Shown: positions 25,686 through 35,451, counted from the first letter of the stretch. The stretch: 64,000 nucleotides of DNA from Methanospirillum lacunae (GCF_003173355.1 NZ_QGMY01000008.1:310001-374000); one strand, 5' to 3'. Program-made: numbers and translations. Notes: generated from the letters alone by a model not told the origin.

Positions 25686-25971
25686 GGTATGTTTAGTTTA
25701 ATCTAACGTTAATAATCGGCTTCTATGATAATTTAGAATATCTGGATTAGACCCAGTTATCCAGTAAGAAATCATATGAAACGAATTTCTCCAAGGTCAA
25801 AAAAACAGAAATATCGAATAATTACACTTTCTTTTCATGCGCGATGGATTGAAATAACGTTTATTCCGGTGGGTCTTATAAAAAAAAGCCTATTTCTTCT
25901 CCTTATTGGTTTCAACCCTGAAAATTCATGAGATGACTTTTTTTATTTAAGTCTAGAATGATCAGATATAC

Positions 25972-27564
25972 ATGTGCACATGCAGTCTGAAAGATCGTCT
26001 TTCTCTCTCTCCGACTAGGATATTTATTCTCATATTCCTTGTGGGACTCCTCGTCCGGATTATATTACCTGAAATCAAACTTCTTCATCATGATGAAGCG
26101 ATCCACGCCTGGTTTACCTATGATCTGATTACCAAGGGTACCTATTTGTATGACCCGATGTATCATGGTCCGCTTCTCTACTATATTACTGGAGCAGCAT
26201 TTCTGCTTTTCAAGGATTCCGATATTATTGTCAGATTTCTTCCCGGGCTTTTTGGAGCAGCGATCATTCCATTTTTCTGGATTTTATATCGGGAAGGATG
26301 GATAAAACGCAACCATGCCCTGGTCGGAGCATTATTCTTTGCAATATCTCCGTGTATGGTCTACTTTTCCCGTTTCCTTAGGCATGACATTTTTCAACTC
26401 TTCTTTACAGTGGCCTTGCTTGTTTTTCTCCTCATGTACTTTGACAAAGGGCGATGGCAACATGCAGTCGGTGCAGCAATATGTGCTGCATGTGGTCTCT
26501 GTTTAAAAGAGGATATGCCCTTTACACTTCTGATATTTGGTTTATTTTTCATGTTCATGCTCTGTAATGGGCGAATTGCCCTGCCATGCACATGGAGACG
26601 CGATCTCATTTCAAGCCTTTTGATCATGGTCGCAATCGGTGCGACTTGTTATACTACTTTTTTTATTCATCCAGAAATGTTTATTCAGGCTCCTTTCAAG
26701 GCAATTGAACACTGGATGGGAATCAATGGTCAATGCCGTCTTTGCGGAGGTCCATATTGGTATCTTCTTATTCTGGGTTTATACGAGGTTCCAATTGCTC
26801 TTCTTGCCGGCGTTGCAGTCTGGCAGTACGGTATCCGCGAGAGAGGGTTTTCAGAAATAAAAACCGGAATTGCCTCTTATCTGACATACCTGCAGAAGAA
26901 AAGTGGCTTATTTAAACCTTATGTGGGCATTGGAGATCGTTCCCGGTTTATTTTCCTTTTTGCCTTATATTGGACTGTTCTGTCTATGATTTTTTACGCG
27001 TATGTAGGTGAGAAAGTTCCCTGGCTTATTATACACCAACTCTTTCCGATTATCCTGCTTGCATCCTATGATATCCGATCCCGGGTTAAGTTCATCGCAG
27101 TTACTATTGCCTGTATCTTCCTGTTTGTGATGATGGTTCATGTTTGTTACACACCAACTGACATTAACGAACCGATTGTACAGGTACAAAATAGTGAGGA
27201 TATACGAGAGGTCATGAAACTTATCGATGATTCAAATTCTGTAGTTATCGCTACCGATAATTACTGGCCTCTACCCTGGTATTACCGCGGGGATAAATGG
27301 GACAAAATTTCATTCTATGGACAGAAAGTAGATCCCTCTGTCTTTGAATCAAAGCATCCAGATCTTGTAATCACTCACGACACTGAAAGTTATCCTACTC
27401 TCCCGGGTTATGAGAAAAGGCAGTATAAACTCAGTTACTGGTTCTCCTGGTTTGATAACAAGGATCGGATCCCTGAATACTATCTTTTTAGAGATGGGAA
27501 GATGGGAAGCATCAATCTTGATGTCTTTGTAAAAGAAAAACCGAATCTGGGTATTGCTCAATAA
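25972..27564 (+). CDS. Agl23-like (TIGR03663-type) membrane protein, GT39/PMT-like glycosyltransferase
   Basis: The 530-residue product has about ten transmembrane helices. Its GT-C-like opening, LLHHDEAIHAWFTYDLITKGTYLYDPMYHGPLLYYITGAAFLLF, includes the acidic pair after the first helix that is characteristic of dolichyl-phosphate-sugar-dependent transferases. The pattern fits the archaeal Agl23/TIGR03663 group linked to lipid-carrier flipping or protein glycosylation. A related GT-C-like protein (DUF2298 type) occurs at 33183. It stands alone with no clear Shine-Dalgarno at the ATG. Sugar and acceptor are unknown. Confidence 0.75.
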   Translation: MCTCSLKDRLSLSPTRIFILIFLVGLLVRIILPEIKLLHHDEAIHAWFTYDLITKGTYLYDPMYHGPLLYYITGAAFLLFKDSDIIVRFLPGLFGAAIIPFFWILYREGWIKRNHALVGALFFAISPCMVYFSRFLRHDIFQLFFTVALLVFLLMYFDKGRWQHAVGAAICAACGLCLKEDMPFTLLIFGLFFMFMLCNGRIALPCTWRRDLISSLLIMVAIGATCYTTFFIHPEMFIQAPFKAIEHWMGINGQCRLCGGPYWYLLILGLYEVPIALLAGVAVWQYGIRERGFSEIKTGIASYLTYLQKKSGLFKPYVGIGDRSRFIFLFALYWTVLSMIFYAYVGEKVPWLIIHQLFPIILLASYDIRSRVKFIAVTIACIFLFVMMVHVCYTPTDINEPIVQVQNSEDIREVMKLIDDSNSVVIATDNYWPLPWYYRGDKWDKISFYGQKVDPSVFESKHPDLVITHDTESYPTLPGYEKRQYKLSYWFSWFDNKDRIPEYYLFRDGKMGSINLDVFVKEKPNLGIAQ

Positions 27565-27731
27565 CTATCTGTTCCTTTTTCTTATGTTCTCTATATAAAT
27601 GGTACAACCTTAATACTGAATTAGATGTTCTAAATGACCCAGGAAAGGATCATAATCTAATGGTAATGATATCCACGTAGCCTAGGTTTATCCGAATAAA
27701 AAAGGATTGTTAATAGATTTTTCAGCAAAAA

Positions 27732-28964
27732 TTAAAAGAGCTCATCATACTGATGAGATTTCTTAGTTTTCGTAGATGAGCGTTTTTTCCATCCAAAGGA
27801 TCCTCCTCCACCTTTTCCACTTCCACCTTTACCTTTACCGCCGCCTCCACCACCACGCCTTTTTATGAACAGGACAGCACCGGCAATGATTGCGATAATG
27901 ACTACAACGATAATAACCTTGGGGAGAATGGATGATACTGTAGCACCTATGTCAGGCCCTGAGCTCACCGGTGTCTGGTTTAGATCATTATTGAGATTTT
28001 GGGTATCATTAAACACTTCTTTGGCTTTGGTAAATGCATCCTCTGCTTTCTGCTTTGCATCAGCATACTTACCCTGATCAAAGAGTTCCTGAGCATTAGT
28101 TGCATACTCGGCCGCAAATTCACGTTTGGTGATGATTGGCGACATACGTGGATCTGTTCCCATCTTCTTATCTGTCTTGAAGTACGTGATCCACTCATCA
28201 GTACGATCTATTGCTTCTTTTGCATCTGCAATCGTTTTCTGGGCAATACCCATATCCAGATAGGTGTATCCATCCTGAACATAGGTACCAGCATTCTCCA
28301 TGTATATTTTTGCATTGGCAAAAGTCTCCTTTGCTGCTGTATCAAGTGCAGCATTTGCATCTTTGACTTTTTGATCAGCTTTTGAAGTGTCAATACCGTC
28401 GGCTTTATATTTCGCGATATCTGTCTGCAATGTCTTGACTTTTGTTTTTACTGAACTAATGTCTCCAGTTAGTTCATTTGGATTTGTAACAAATGCAGAA
28501 ACGTTTTTTACTTGTTCTTTAACCTTGTTATTTGCACCTGTGGTACTTATACTCACTAACTCAATTTGCTTGGAAGAATTGACTTTAGGGGCATTTCCTT
28601 TCAGTGAAACCTTAACCTGTTCTTCCTTGTCTTTATAGGATAGTTCCCATCCTGTGAGGCTTAACTGGCTTTTGCTGGATGCAGGTCGGGGGTTCTCTAC
28701 ACCATCAAGTACGATAACATAGTTCCAGATTGGGTTATCAAGTTGGGTGGAGAGGAGGATATTTTCATCACTGGGAAAAGTTTCACCTGCAGTTGAAACG
28801 AAATCGATTTGAAAATCAGCAGTGACATTTGTCTTTCCAGATTCGAGGTCTCCAGCAGGTTTAACGTTGACATACCCGACATCAACCCCTGCCAGAACCG
28901 GGGAGATTGCAAGTCCAAACAGGACCAGCAGTGAGATAATGAGTGTTCCAGTCTTCATGCGCAT
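27732..28964 (-). CDS. Secreted, membrane-anchored coiled-coil protein coupled to CetZ
   Basis: The 410-residue product has a signal peptide (MRMKTGTLIISLLVLFGLAISPVLA), a beta-rich domain to about residue 150, and a long alpha-helical coiled-coil region (about 160-330, rich in Ala, Lys and Asp). A C-terminal transmembrane helix (VIIVVVIIAIIAGAVLFI) and a cytoplasmic tail of Gly/Lys/Ser repeats ending HQYDELF complete it. The ATG at 28964 lies one base after the CetZ stop, so translation is coupled. The overall shape is a surface sensor or scaffold linked to the cytoskeleton. I do not recognise a named family. The positively charged tail could contact CetZ, DNA or the membrane face; this is inference. 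Confidence 0.8.
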   Translation of the reverse strand: MRMKTGTLIISLLVLFGLAISPVLAGVDVGYVNVKPAGDLESGKTNVTADFQIDFVSTAGETFPSDENILLSTQLDNPIWNYVIVLDGVENPRPASSKSQLSLTGWELSYKDKEEQVKVSLKGNAPKVNSSKQIELVSISTTGANNKVKEQVKNVSAFVTNPNELTGDISSVKTKVKTLQTDIAKYKADGIDTSKADQKVKDANAALDTAAKETFANAKIYMENAGTYVQDGYTYLDMGIAQKTIADAKEAIDRTDEWITYFKTDKKMGTDPRMSPIITKREFAAEYATNAQELFDQGKYADAKQKAEDAFTKAKEVFNDTQNLNNDLNQTPVSSGPDIGATVSSILPKVIIVVVIIAIIAGAVLFIKRRGGGGGGKGKGGSGKGGGGSFGWKKRSSTKTKKSHQYDELF

Positions 28965-28965
28965 C

Positions 28966-30147
28966 TCATTCAAACAATGGTTCAATACTCTCATCGAGTT
29001 TTATCTTGTTCTCAACATCAATTCGTTCTGAGGTTGCCTTTGTCTCCTTGGCAATCTCGAGAAGATTTGTGACCCGTGGTGCGTCTGCAATTGATGCGAG
29101 AAGAACAACTGCGGCAACAAACCTGCTCTGTGCAGGGAAGTCTCCACCTCTCACTTCAACACCTGCAATGTTTTCCTCAACCCAACTCTTAGCTTTTTCG
29201 ATCCCCTTTCGATCTAGTTCATCTGGTGGCCCGGCTACCAACACAAGGGCACGACTTGCCGTGGAGTACTCGCAGGGGAGAGTAAGCCGTCCGAGCATTG
29301 CCCTTCGGACAAGAGAAAGAACACGCGAAGTCCGGTCTTCTCCCATCAATTTATCTTCTGGGCGGCGCTCTTCTACTTGATTCCGTCGTAGCATCCGTCC
29401 TAGAAGTCCTACTTCAGGTTCAGGAGTTTGCCCTCCAACTTCACTGATGGCATACCCGACCGAACTAATGCCCCCGCCTTTGAGTGTATTGATTATTTCA
29501 CTCGAGTCAACTACCATTTCTCCTACATGGCCCAGTGATCCAACTTCACCAGCCCTGAAGAGAAGGCCAAACCTACGGACAATTTCTTCGTTAAGCCTGT
29601 CAAAAGCTCCTTTAATACTTTCGCCTTCATTTTTCCACGCACTGTTGTCAAAGAGAATTACATTATCTGCTTCTTTAACCAGTGTGGCAAGGCTTCGTGC
29701 CGCATTGTATGAATATAGCCTTCCTTCTTCAGGGGCAGGAAGAATTGCAAGTACATAGACCGGTTCTGTATAGATTTTTTTGAGGTGCCGGGCAAGAACA
29801 GGGGCACCTCCGGATCCGGTTCCACCTCCTAGTCCTGCCACAATAATGAACGCTTCTGTCTCACCGATCCCTTTGCGATCGATAGCGTTCATAACGATAT
29901 CGATCTCATCAAAGGTTATCTGGGCTCCGGTGTCGTTATCTGTTCCTACTCCATGCCCTTTTACTGTAGTCTGACCAATTAGAACCCGATCTTCGAAATC
30001 GAGGTTCTGAAGTCCCATGAGATCAGTGCGGGCGGTATTGACTGCAATAGCACGGAAACTTCCTCCCGATGCTCTTTGGTCAAATTCGATGAACTTGTCA
30101 ACGATTTTGCCTCCTGCCTGACCGAATCCTATAAAGAATACTTTCAT
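28966..30147 (-). CDS. CetZ-type FtsZ/tubulin-superfamily GTPase
   Basis: The 393-residue protein has the tubulin signature GGGTGSG at residues 107-113, the N-terminal FFIGFGQAGGKIVDKF nucleotide-binding turn, and helices following the T7-like region. The sequence is closer to archaeal CetZ (FtsZ3-like) than to FtsZ1/FtsZ2 in its spacing and its lack of a C-terminal FtsZ tail. CetZ proteins control cell shape in haloarchaea; methanogen members are less studied. It forms a tight pair with the coiled-coil membrane gene downstream, and is divergent from the glycan operon at 30278. Confidence 0.88.
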   Translation of the reverse strand: MKVFFIGFGQAGGKIVDKFIEFDQRASGGSFRAIAVNTARTDLMGLQNLDFEDRVLIGQTTVKGHGVGTDNDTGAQITFDEIDIVMNAIDRKGIGETEAFIIVAGLGGGTGSGGAPVLARHLKKIYTEPVYVLAILPAPEEGRLYSYNAARSLATLVKEADNVILFDNSAWKNEGESIKGAFDRLNEEIVRRFGLLFRAGEVGSLGHVGEMVVDSSEIINTLKGGGISSVGYAISEVGGQTPEPEVGLLGRMLRRNQVEERRPEDKLMGEDRTSRVLSLVRRAMLGRLTLPCEYSTASRALVLVAGPPDELDRKGIEKAKSWVEENIAGVEVRGGDFPAQSRFVAAVVLLASIADAPRVTNLLEIAKETKATSERIDVENKIKLDESIEPLFE

Positions 30148-30277
30148 TGTGGTTACACCAGTTGCCCTGAGATTATTAGGAACCTTGATATTGCGTACAT
30201 TTTACGTGTGTATACTCAAAAAGCTTCTTCAATAAGCGCGAAGGGATTAACTAAGGAAGAATGAGCGGAGATTTCAG

Positions 30278-31513
30278 ATGAGGATAGGGATCATAGGCGG
30301 AGGTCTTGCCGGTCTTGTCGCCGGGTATTCGCTTGCTGAGGTCCATGATGTCGTTATATTTGAGCAGGAATCAGATCTTGGTGGTCTTCTCTCCTCTTAT
30401 AGGATCGGTAATTATTCCATCGAGCGGTTTTATCATCACTTCTTCTCTGGTGATACAACTCTGATGACTTTGCTTGATGAATTAGGACTTTCAAGTGAGA
30501 TAATCTGGTTATCGGGCTCCACTGGTTCCTTTACTGATGGCGCGATACACCCCCTTACAACTCCGTTTGAGATTCTTCGCTATCCATACCTGAACCTCCT
30601 TGAAAAAGCAAGGCTAGGTCTCTTTACCAAACAAGCCTCGCATATTGATATGGCTCCCCTCGATGCCATATCAGCTCATGATTTTATCATTTCCAACCTT
30701 GGAGAAAGGATATATCATTCATTCTTCGAGCCACTTCTCAAATCGAAGTTTGGTCAGAATTCAGATCTTGTTTCAGCAGCATGGCTCATTAGCCGTGTGG
30801 CTATAAGGTCAAATCGTGGAGTTGCTGGAGAACGTTTAGGTTACATTAAAGGTGGGTTTTCTGTTTTTATCGATTGCCTCTCTGATGCGGCCCGTAATAA
30901 CGGGTGTACAATCCGAACTGAAGTCCCGGCAAAGTCCGTTATTCAGGTCACTACATCCACTCAACCTGGATGGAAGATCAATGATGAGTTTTTTGATCTG
31001 GTAATTGGAACTGTAAGCCCTCGCATACTTCAGAGCCTTGGCGTGCCTAATATCCCATCAATTCCATACCAGGGAGCAGCATGTCTGACCCTCGCGCTCT
31101 CCCGTGATGTTACTAAAGGTACGTACTGGCTGAATATCACGGATCCAGCCCCTTATGGTGCTGTTGTTTCTCATACAAACTTCGCCCCGTTTGAGTGGTA
31201 CGGGGAGCATCTCGTGTATCTAGCTTCATATTTTTCTGGAGATCCTGATCCTAATCTCAAGGAAAAGATGCTATCTGATTTCTGCACAAAATTTTCTGTA
31301 GATCCGAGCGAAATACACTGGAGTAGGATCGCAATTGATCGCGATGCCGGTCCTCTGTATCTCACTGGATATAGGGATCATCTTACCGATCCGGCTGTAC
31401 CTGGACTATACCTTGCAGGGATGTTCTCACCTGAAAACTACCCTGAACGGAGTATTGAAGGCTCTGTAAAGGCAGCCCGGCGAGTCGTGGAGGGTATTCG
31501 AAACCGTGAGTAA
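30278..31513 (+). CDS. FAD-dependent amine-oxidase/protoporphyrinogen-oxidase-like protein
   Basis: The 411-residue product opens with the Rossmann motif MRIGIIGGGLAGLVAGYSLAE, followed by FEQESDLGGLLSSYRIGNYSIERFYHHFF. It ends with PGLYLAGMFSPENYPERSIEGSVKAARRVVEG, the C-terminal FAD contact. The layout matches NAD(P)-binding oxidoreductases used in surface glycan and polysaccharide loci as well as carotenoid and heme oxidases. It overlaps by 8 nt a GT2 glycosyltransferase, so a role in sugar or lipid-carrier modification is more likely than heme synthesis. Substrate unknown. Confidence 0.8.
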   Translation: MRIGIIGGGLAGLVAGYSLAEVHDVVIFEQESDLGGLLSSYRIGNYSIERFYHHFFSGDTTLMTLLDELGLSSEIIWLSGSTGSFTDGAIHPLTTPFEILRYPYLNLLEKARLGLFTKQASHIDMAPLDAISAHDFIISNLGERIYHSFFEPLLKSKFGQNSDLVSAAWLISRVAIRSNRGVAGERLGYIKGGFSVFIDCLSDAARNNGCTIRTEVPAKSVIQVTTSTQPGWKINDEFFDLVIGTVSPRILQSLGVPNIPSIPYQGAACLTLALSRDVTKGTYWLNITDPAPYGAVVSHTNFAPFEWYGEHLVYLASYFSGDPDPNLKEKMLSDFCTKFSVDPSEIHWSRIAIDRDAGPLYLTGYRDHLTDPAVPGLYLAGMFSPENYPERSIEGSVKAARRVVEGIRNRE

Positions 31514-32225
31514 TATAATTCAATCATTCATCTCCGTGGTTATTCCCGTCTATAATGATCTGCCAGCCCTGAAAGAAGCGGTTCCTCTTACCCTCAAGAT
31601 GATGGATGACGTTTTTTCCGGGTTTGAAATTATTATTGCTGAAGATGCAAGTACTGATGGTTCCACTGAATGTGCAGCGTCATGGCAGGAAAAGGACTCA
31701 AGAATAATTCACCTACACCGTGATCAGCGACTTGGTCGTGGATCCGCTCTGACTACTGCAGCCTTACAGGCAAAAGGTGATATATTCTGTTACTTTGACG
31801 TTGATCTCGCAACTGATATGTCATACCTTCCTCAACTTATCAGAGCAGTCACCGATGGTGCGGATATTGCAACCGGCTCGCGTCTTTTATCAGATAGTAA
31901 TATCACCCGTAGCCTGGGTCGTGAGGTTAAGAGTCGTGGATATAACTGGCTTGTCAGGTTCATTCTTCGAAGCAGGCTGAAAGATCATCAGTGCGGGTTT
32001 AAGGCTTTTAATAAAGACAAACTGCTTTCACTCCTTCCAGAAATTAAAGATACGCATTGGTTTTGGGATACTGAAGTGCTGGTTCGTGCACAACGAAAAG
32101 GGTATGTGATTGAGGAGATCCCGGTCATATGGCGGGAAGGACCGGGAACTACAGTCAAGTCACAGGATATCTGGAAAATGGGTCGCTCAATACTAAATCT
32201 CTGGTGGAAACTTCATGTACCGTAA
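31506..32225 (+). CDS. Family 2 glycosyltransferase, dolichyl-phosphate sugar synthase-like
   Basis: The 239-residue enzyme has the GT-A signature FISVVIPVYND, IIAEDASTDGS and the DxD-like YFDVDLATDM, plus SRLLSDSNITRS and GFKAFNK typical of dolichyl-phosphate glucose/mannose synthases. It probably transfers a sugar from a nucleotide sugar to a polyprenyl phosphate on the cytoplasmic face. It overlaps its upstream neighbour by 8 nt and its downstream flippase-like gene by 11 nt. Together these genes look like a small N-glycan or glycolipid pathway. Confidence 0.87.
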   Translation: MSNIIQSFISVVIPVYNDLPALKEAVPLTLKMMDDVFSGFEIIIAEDASTDGSTECAASWQEKDSRIIHLHRDQRLGRGSALTTAALQAKGDIFCYFDVDLATDMSYLPQLIRAVTDGADIATGSRLLSDSNITRSLGREVKSRGYNWLVRFILRSRLKDHQCGFKAFNKDKLLSLLPEIKDTHWFWDTEVLVRAQRKGYVIEEIPVIWREGPGTTVKSQDIWKMGRSILNLWWKLHVP

Positions 32226-33186
32226 AATATTTGCCCTAATTTTGTCCCTCCTCTTGGCTGTTGGTATCATCGGCGTCATGCTTTGGCGTGTTTGGGGTGA
32301 TTTGAATGCAGCACTTCAGTATCTGCACCCTGTTTATCTTGTTCCGGCTGTACTGATCTGTGTAGTTGCCTGGTTCTCCCGTGGATGGCGTTACAAGGTC
32401 ATTCTTGCCCGGCTTAGTGTAATAGTACCGACGGTCTTTGCCACTGCCTGTATCTATCTCTCACAAACCGTTAATCTGCTTGTTCCTGCCAGATTGGGTG
32501 ATTTGATCAGGATTATTCTTGTTAAGCATGAGTATGATGCTACAGTCTCACAAGGGCTCTCCTCAATTGTTGTGGAACGTGTTTTTGATATCATCACGGT
32601 TGCATTTCTGGGTCTCATCTCCGTCCTCTTTGTTCTGAATGTCCCTGAATGGGCACTCTCTCTTATTGTAATCCCATTGGTTCTTGGTGCATTATTCTTT
32701 GGTGTTCTCCTCTTTATGGGGCGCTTTTCATCAGAAAATAAGTACCTCGGCTACCTCCTGACTATGCTCAATGAGGTAAAAGAAGCCTCTCTTACTCCTT
32801 CCACTGCGATAATTCTCTTCTTCTCATCGGTGGGTATCTGGATCATGGATACGATAATCTGCGTATCTGTGTCAGCGATGTTTAACCAGGAAATCCCTTT
32901 GGCAGTTGTCCTTCTTGCGATTGTTGCTGGAAATCTGGTAAAAGCTGTTCCGGTAACTCCTGGAGGTCTTGGGACGTATGAAGCCTCTCTGGCAATAATT
33001 TTTGAATTGTCGGGTGTTGCCCCTGCTACTGCGACGTTAATTGCGGTGATTGATCATCTCATTAAAAACCTAATAACTGTTATCGGTGGAGTTGCATCAA
33101 TTTTCTATTTTGGGAACTGGGTAGTCCCTGAAATGATGGCAAGTATAAAACGTCGCCTGTCAGATAGTGGAGAGGAAGATGTATGA
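32215..33186 (+). CDS. Lysylphosphatidylglycerol-synthase-TM-like (UPF0104) membrane protein
   Basis: The 323-residue product has about eight hydrophobic helices and the family motif ARLGDLIRIILV, followed by VVERVFDIITVAFLGL and a later KAVPVTPGGLGTYEASLAIIF. The family is often listed as flippase-like or AglD-C-terminal-like and accompanies GT2 enzymes that load lipid carriers. It may translocate or help transfer the lipid-linked sugar. It overlaps the genes on both sides (11 nt and 4 nt), indicating one transcript. Confidence 0.85.
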   Translation: MYRKIFALILSLLLAVGIIGVMLWRVWGDLNAALQYLHPVYLVPAVLICVVAWFSRGWRYKVILARLSVIVPTVFATACIYLSQTVNLLVPARLGDLIRIILVKHEYDATVSQGLSSIVVERVFDIITVAFLGLISVLFVLNVPEWALSLIVIPLVLGALFFGVLLFMGRFSSENKYLGYLLTMLNEVKEASLTPSTAIILFFSSVGIWIMDTIICVSVSAMFNQEIPLAVVLLAIVAGNLVKAVPVTPGGLGTYEASLAIIFELSGVAPATATLIAVIDHLIKNLITVIGGVASIFYFGNWVVPEMMASIKRRLSDSGEEDV

Positions 33187-35306
33187 TTTCTCCTGGGGAT
33201 ATTACCCTCATCCTTGCATGGATAGTTCTCTTGTTTTTTCTTCACTTCTCACTCATCCCTTTTCTTCAGCCTCACTTTAAAAAAATATTCATTCCTCTTG
33301 CTTTCAGCCTTTCACTGCTTCTTTACACCCTTATAAGTTTCTGGAGTGCATTCTTCCATCTTCCTGTTCAACTGGCACTGTTCCCCTTCGTTCTTGGAAT
33401 TGGTTATTCATATGTGAAGATCGGGAGAAAAAACGGATTAAGAGGATTTTTCACATGTTACTCGGTTGTAACATCGGAATGGAGGTACTACCTTCTTTTC
33501 ATTGTTGTCTTCCTGGCCATGTTATCCCTCCGAATTTACAGCCCTGACATAAGTTCTGCTGAAAAGTTCATGGATCATGGGTTCATCTCCTCAATGATGC
33601 GAATGCCAGTTATCCCTCCTCTTGACCCTTGGTTTGCTGGAGGTGATCTCTCTGTTTATTATTATCTCGGTCATTGGATGCTTGCATCTCTTGGTCTTAC
33701 AGCGGGCATTCCTTCAACAGTCCTCTTTACCATGGCACTGCCGACGATAGCTGCCTATACTGCTGTCAATATGTATGGAATTGGTCATCTTCTCCTCCCC
33801 CGTCTTCGTCTCATTCCGGTGGTGCTCCTTTTTTTAATGAATCCTGCTTTTGTTCATCTTGCTTTAGCAGGTACTGAATGGAGTAAACTTCTCTGGGATA
33901 GTACTCGGGTTATTGACGGGACCATAAATGAATACCCGCTGTTTTCTTTCATTTTCGGAGATGTACATGCCCATGTTCTGGATTTTTTTCCCCAGACTAC
34001 TCTGATTCTTCTTATCACTCTTGCAATAACGTGTTGGAAGGAGATGCATCCAGTATCGCGTCTCGTTTTGATACTGTCTTCAGGTCTTGCACTAGGTTCG
34101 ATCCCTCCCACAAATACATGGGATATTCTTATCCAGGCCCCCCTGGTTCTTATTACCGGGGCTATCCTGCTGTTTCATTCAACCAGTATCTATCCTGTAC
34201 AAGATCGGTCCCTTTCACTTGTAAGCGGACTCATACAGAAGGTCAGACAACCTGAACCTGGGAGAAGGATCATCAGACACTTTTCAGAGGGAAGAGGGGC
34301 ATTTCTATACCTTCTGCTGGTACCCCTGATTGGTGTTCTTTGTTATCTTCCCTATTATGTGACGTTGAAAGCACAGGGTATAGAAGGGATTGGGATAGTT
34401 CCTCTTCCATCTTCGCTCTCTGAATTTTTACTCGTGAACGGATGGTTCATTCTTATACTTGTCATCTCACTTCTTCCGATATTCAGACGGTCACCCTGGC
34501 TTCTTATCATTGCTGTCCCGTTTCTTGTCACCGGTTATATTGCTGCAGCAATACCCGCGGTGCTTCTTTGTGCAATACTTGTCAGACATAAGGGTGCTTG
34601 TGATCTCCTGGCCGGGGCAGGTCTTGTTATCCTTCTATTCTGTGAGATCTTCTATCTGAAGGATAACATGGGGGACCAGTACTTTCGGATGAATACAGTT
34701 TTTAAACTCTATATTACTGCCTGGATTCTCTTTAGTGCAGCAACAGCCGGTATGCTCGGAAGGCTCCTTCTCCCCTTGGTCAGTAAACCATCCTGGTCAG
34801 CCCGAATTATTGATGGAGCAATCCCATTGATCCTTCTCCTCCTGCTTGTCCTGCCTGTCATGGTAACAGCAACTCATGCAGGACCGCATACCCCGACGTT
34901 GGATGGGCTTGCATGGCTTTCGGTATCGCATCCTGACGATCTTGCAGCAGTTACGTGGCTTCGAAGCCAAGAAGGAAACCTTACGCTGGTGGAGGCTGAA
35001 GGTGGTGACTATGGGTATTACTCACGAGTTTCTGCGTTCACCGGGATACCGGCATTTCTCGGATGGCCGTTCCATGAATCAATGTGGCGTAATGATACAC
35101 CCTCTGGTTGGTATAATCAGAGGGTAACGGCTATTCGGGCAATCTATGAAGAGCCATCAAAGTTGGTAAATCTTATGAAGATGTATCATATTGACCTCCT
35201 GTATGTTGGACCTACAGAAGGTGAAAAATATAATGTTACCCTTCCTGAAACTGGTCTTTCACCGGTGTTCCATCAGGGTACTGTCACGATATACCGTGTT
35301 GCCTGA
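33183..35306 (+). CDS. DUF2298 (Chlor_Arch_YYY-type) membrane protein
   Basis: The 707-residue product has a dozen or more transmembrane helices and the eponymous YYY motif in DLSVYYYLGHWMLASLG near residue 160. It also has the periplasm-facing acidic stretch FIFGDVHAHVLDFFPQ and a soluble C-terminal region (TWLRSQEGNLTLVEAEGGDYGYYSRVSAFTGIPAFLGWPFHE). The family co-occurs with Agl23-like proteins such as the one at 25972 and is thought to be a GT-C glycosyltransferase. It ends the four-gene operon from 30278. Confidence 0.88.
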   Translation: MISPGDITLILAWIVLLFFLHFSLIPFLQPHFKKIFIPLAFSLSLLLYTLISFWSAFFHLPVQLALFPFVLGIGYSYVKIGRKNGLRGFFTCYSVVTSEWRYYLLFIVVFLAMLSLRIYSPDISSAEKFMDHGFISSMMRMPVIPPLDPWFAGGDLSVYYYLGHWMLASLGLTAGIPSTVLFTMALPTIAAYTAVNMYGIGHLLLPRLRLIPVVLLFLMNPAFVHLALAGTEWSKLLWDSTRVIDGTINEYPLFSFIFGDVHAHVLDFFPQTTLILLITLAITCWKEMHPVSRLVLILSSGLALGSIPPTNTWDILIQAPLVLITGAILLFHSTSIYPVQDRSLSLVSGLIQKVRQPEPGRRIIRHFSEGRGAFLYLLLVPLIGVLCYLPYYVTLKAQGIEGIGIVPLPSSLSEFLLVNGWFILILVISLLPIFRRSPWLLIIAVPFLVTGYIAAAIPAVLLCAILVRHKGACDLLAGAGLVILLFCEIFYLKDNMGDQYFRMNTVFKLYITAWILFSAATAGMLGRLLLPLVSKPSWSARIIDGAIPLILLLLLVLPVMVTATHAGPHTPTLDGLAWLSVSHPDDLAAVTWLRSQEGNLTLVEAEGGDYGYYSRVSAFTGIPAFLGWPFHESMWRNDTPSGWYNQRVTAIRAIYEEPSKLVNLMKMYHIDLLYVGPTEGEKYNVTLPETGLSPVFHQGTVTIYRVA

Positions 35307-35409
35307 ACCGGTTTTTCTGACCGGTTCTGCTTTTCATAATCTCTAGATTTCAAAACCTTTATTGACTCTGATCCCATACTTGTATGGCACATTCGTCATG
35401 TACTGATGA

Positions 35410-35448
35410 GTGATGACGGAGAGACCGAAGCTCTCCTGAATGAGGTGT
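35410..35448 (+). promoter_or_regulatory. Possible K-turn in the L7Ae mRNA leader
   Basis: GGAGAG (35418-35423) pairs with CTCTCC (35431-35436) across loop ACCGAAG. The 5' flank ends in GA-C (35415-35417) and the 3' flank reads TGA (35437-35439), giving the tandem GA pairs and C/U mismatch of a box C/D-type K-turn. The ribosome site GAGGTG (35443-35448) follows directly. L7Ae binds K-turns and is known to repress its own mRNA this way in some archaea. The outer stem is weak, so this is a candidate only. Confidence 0.5.
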
Positions 35449-35451
35449 AAT

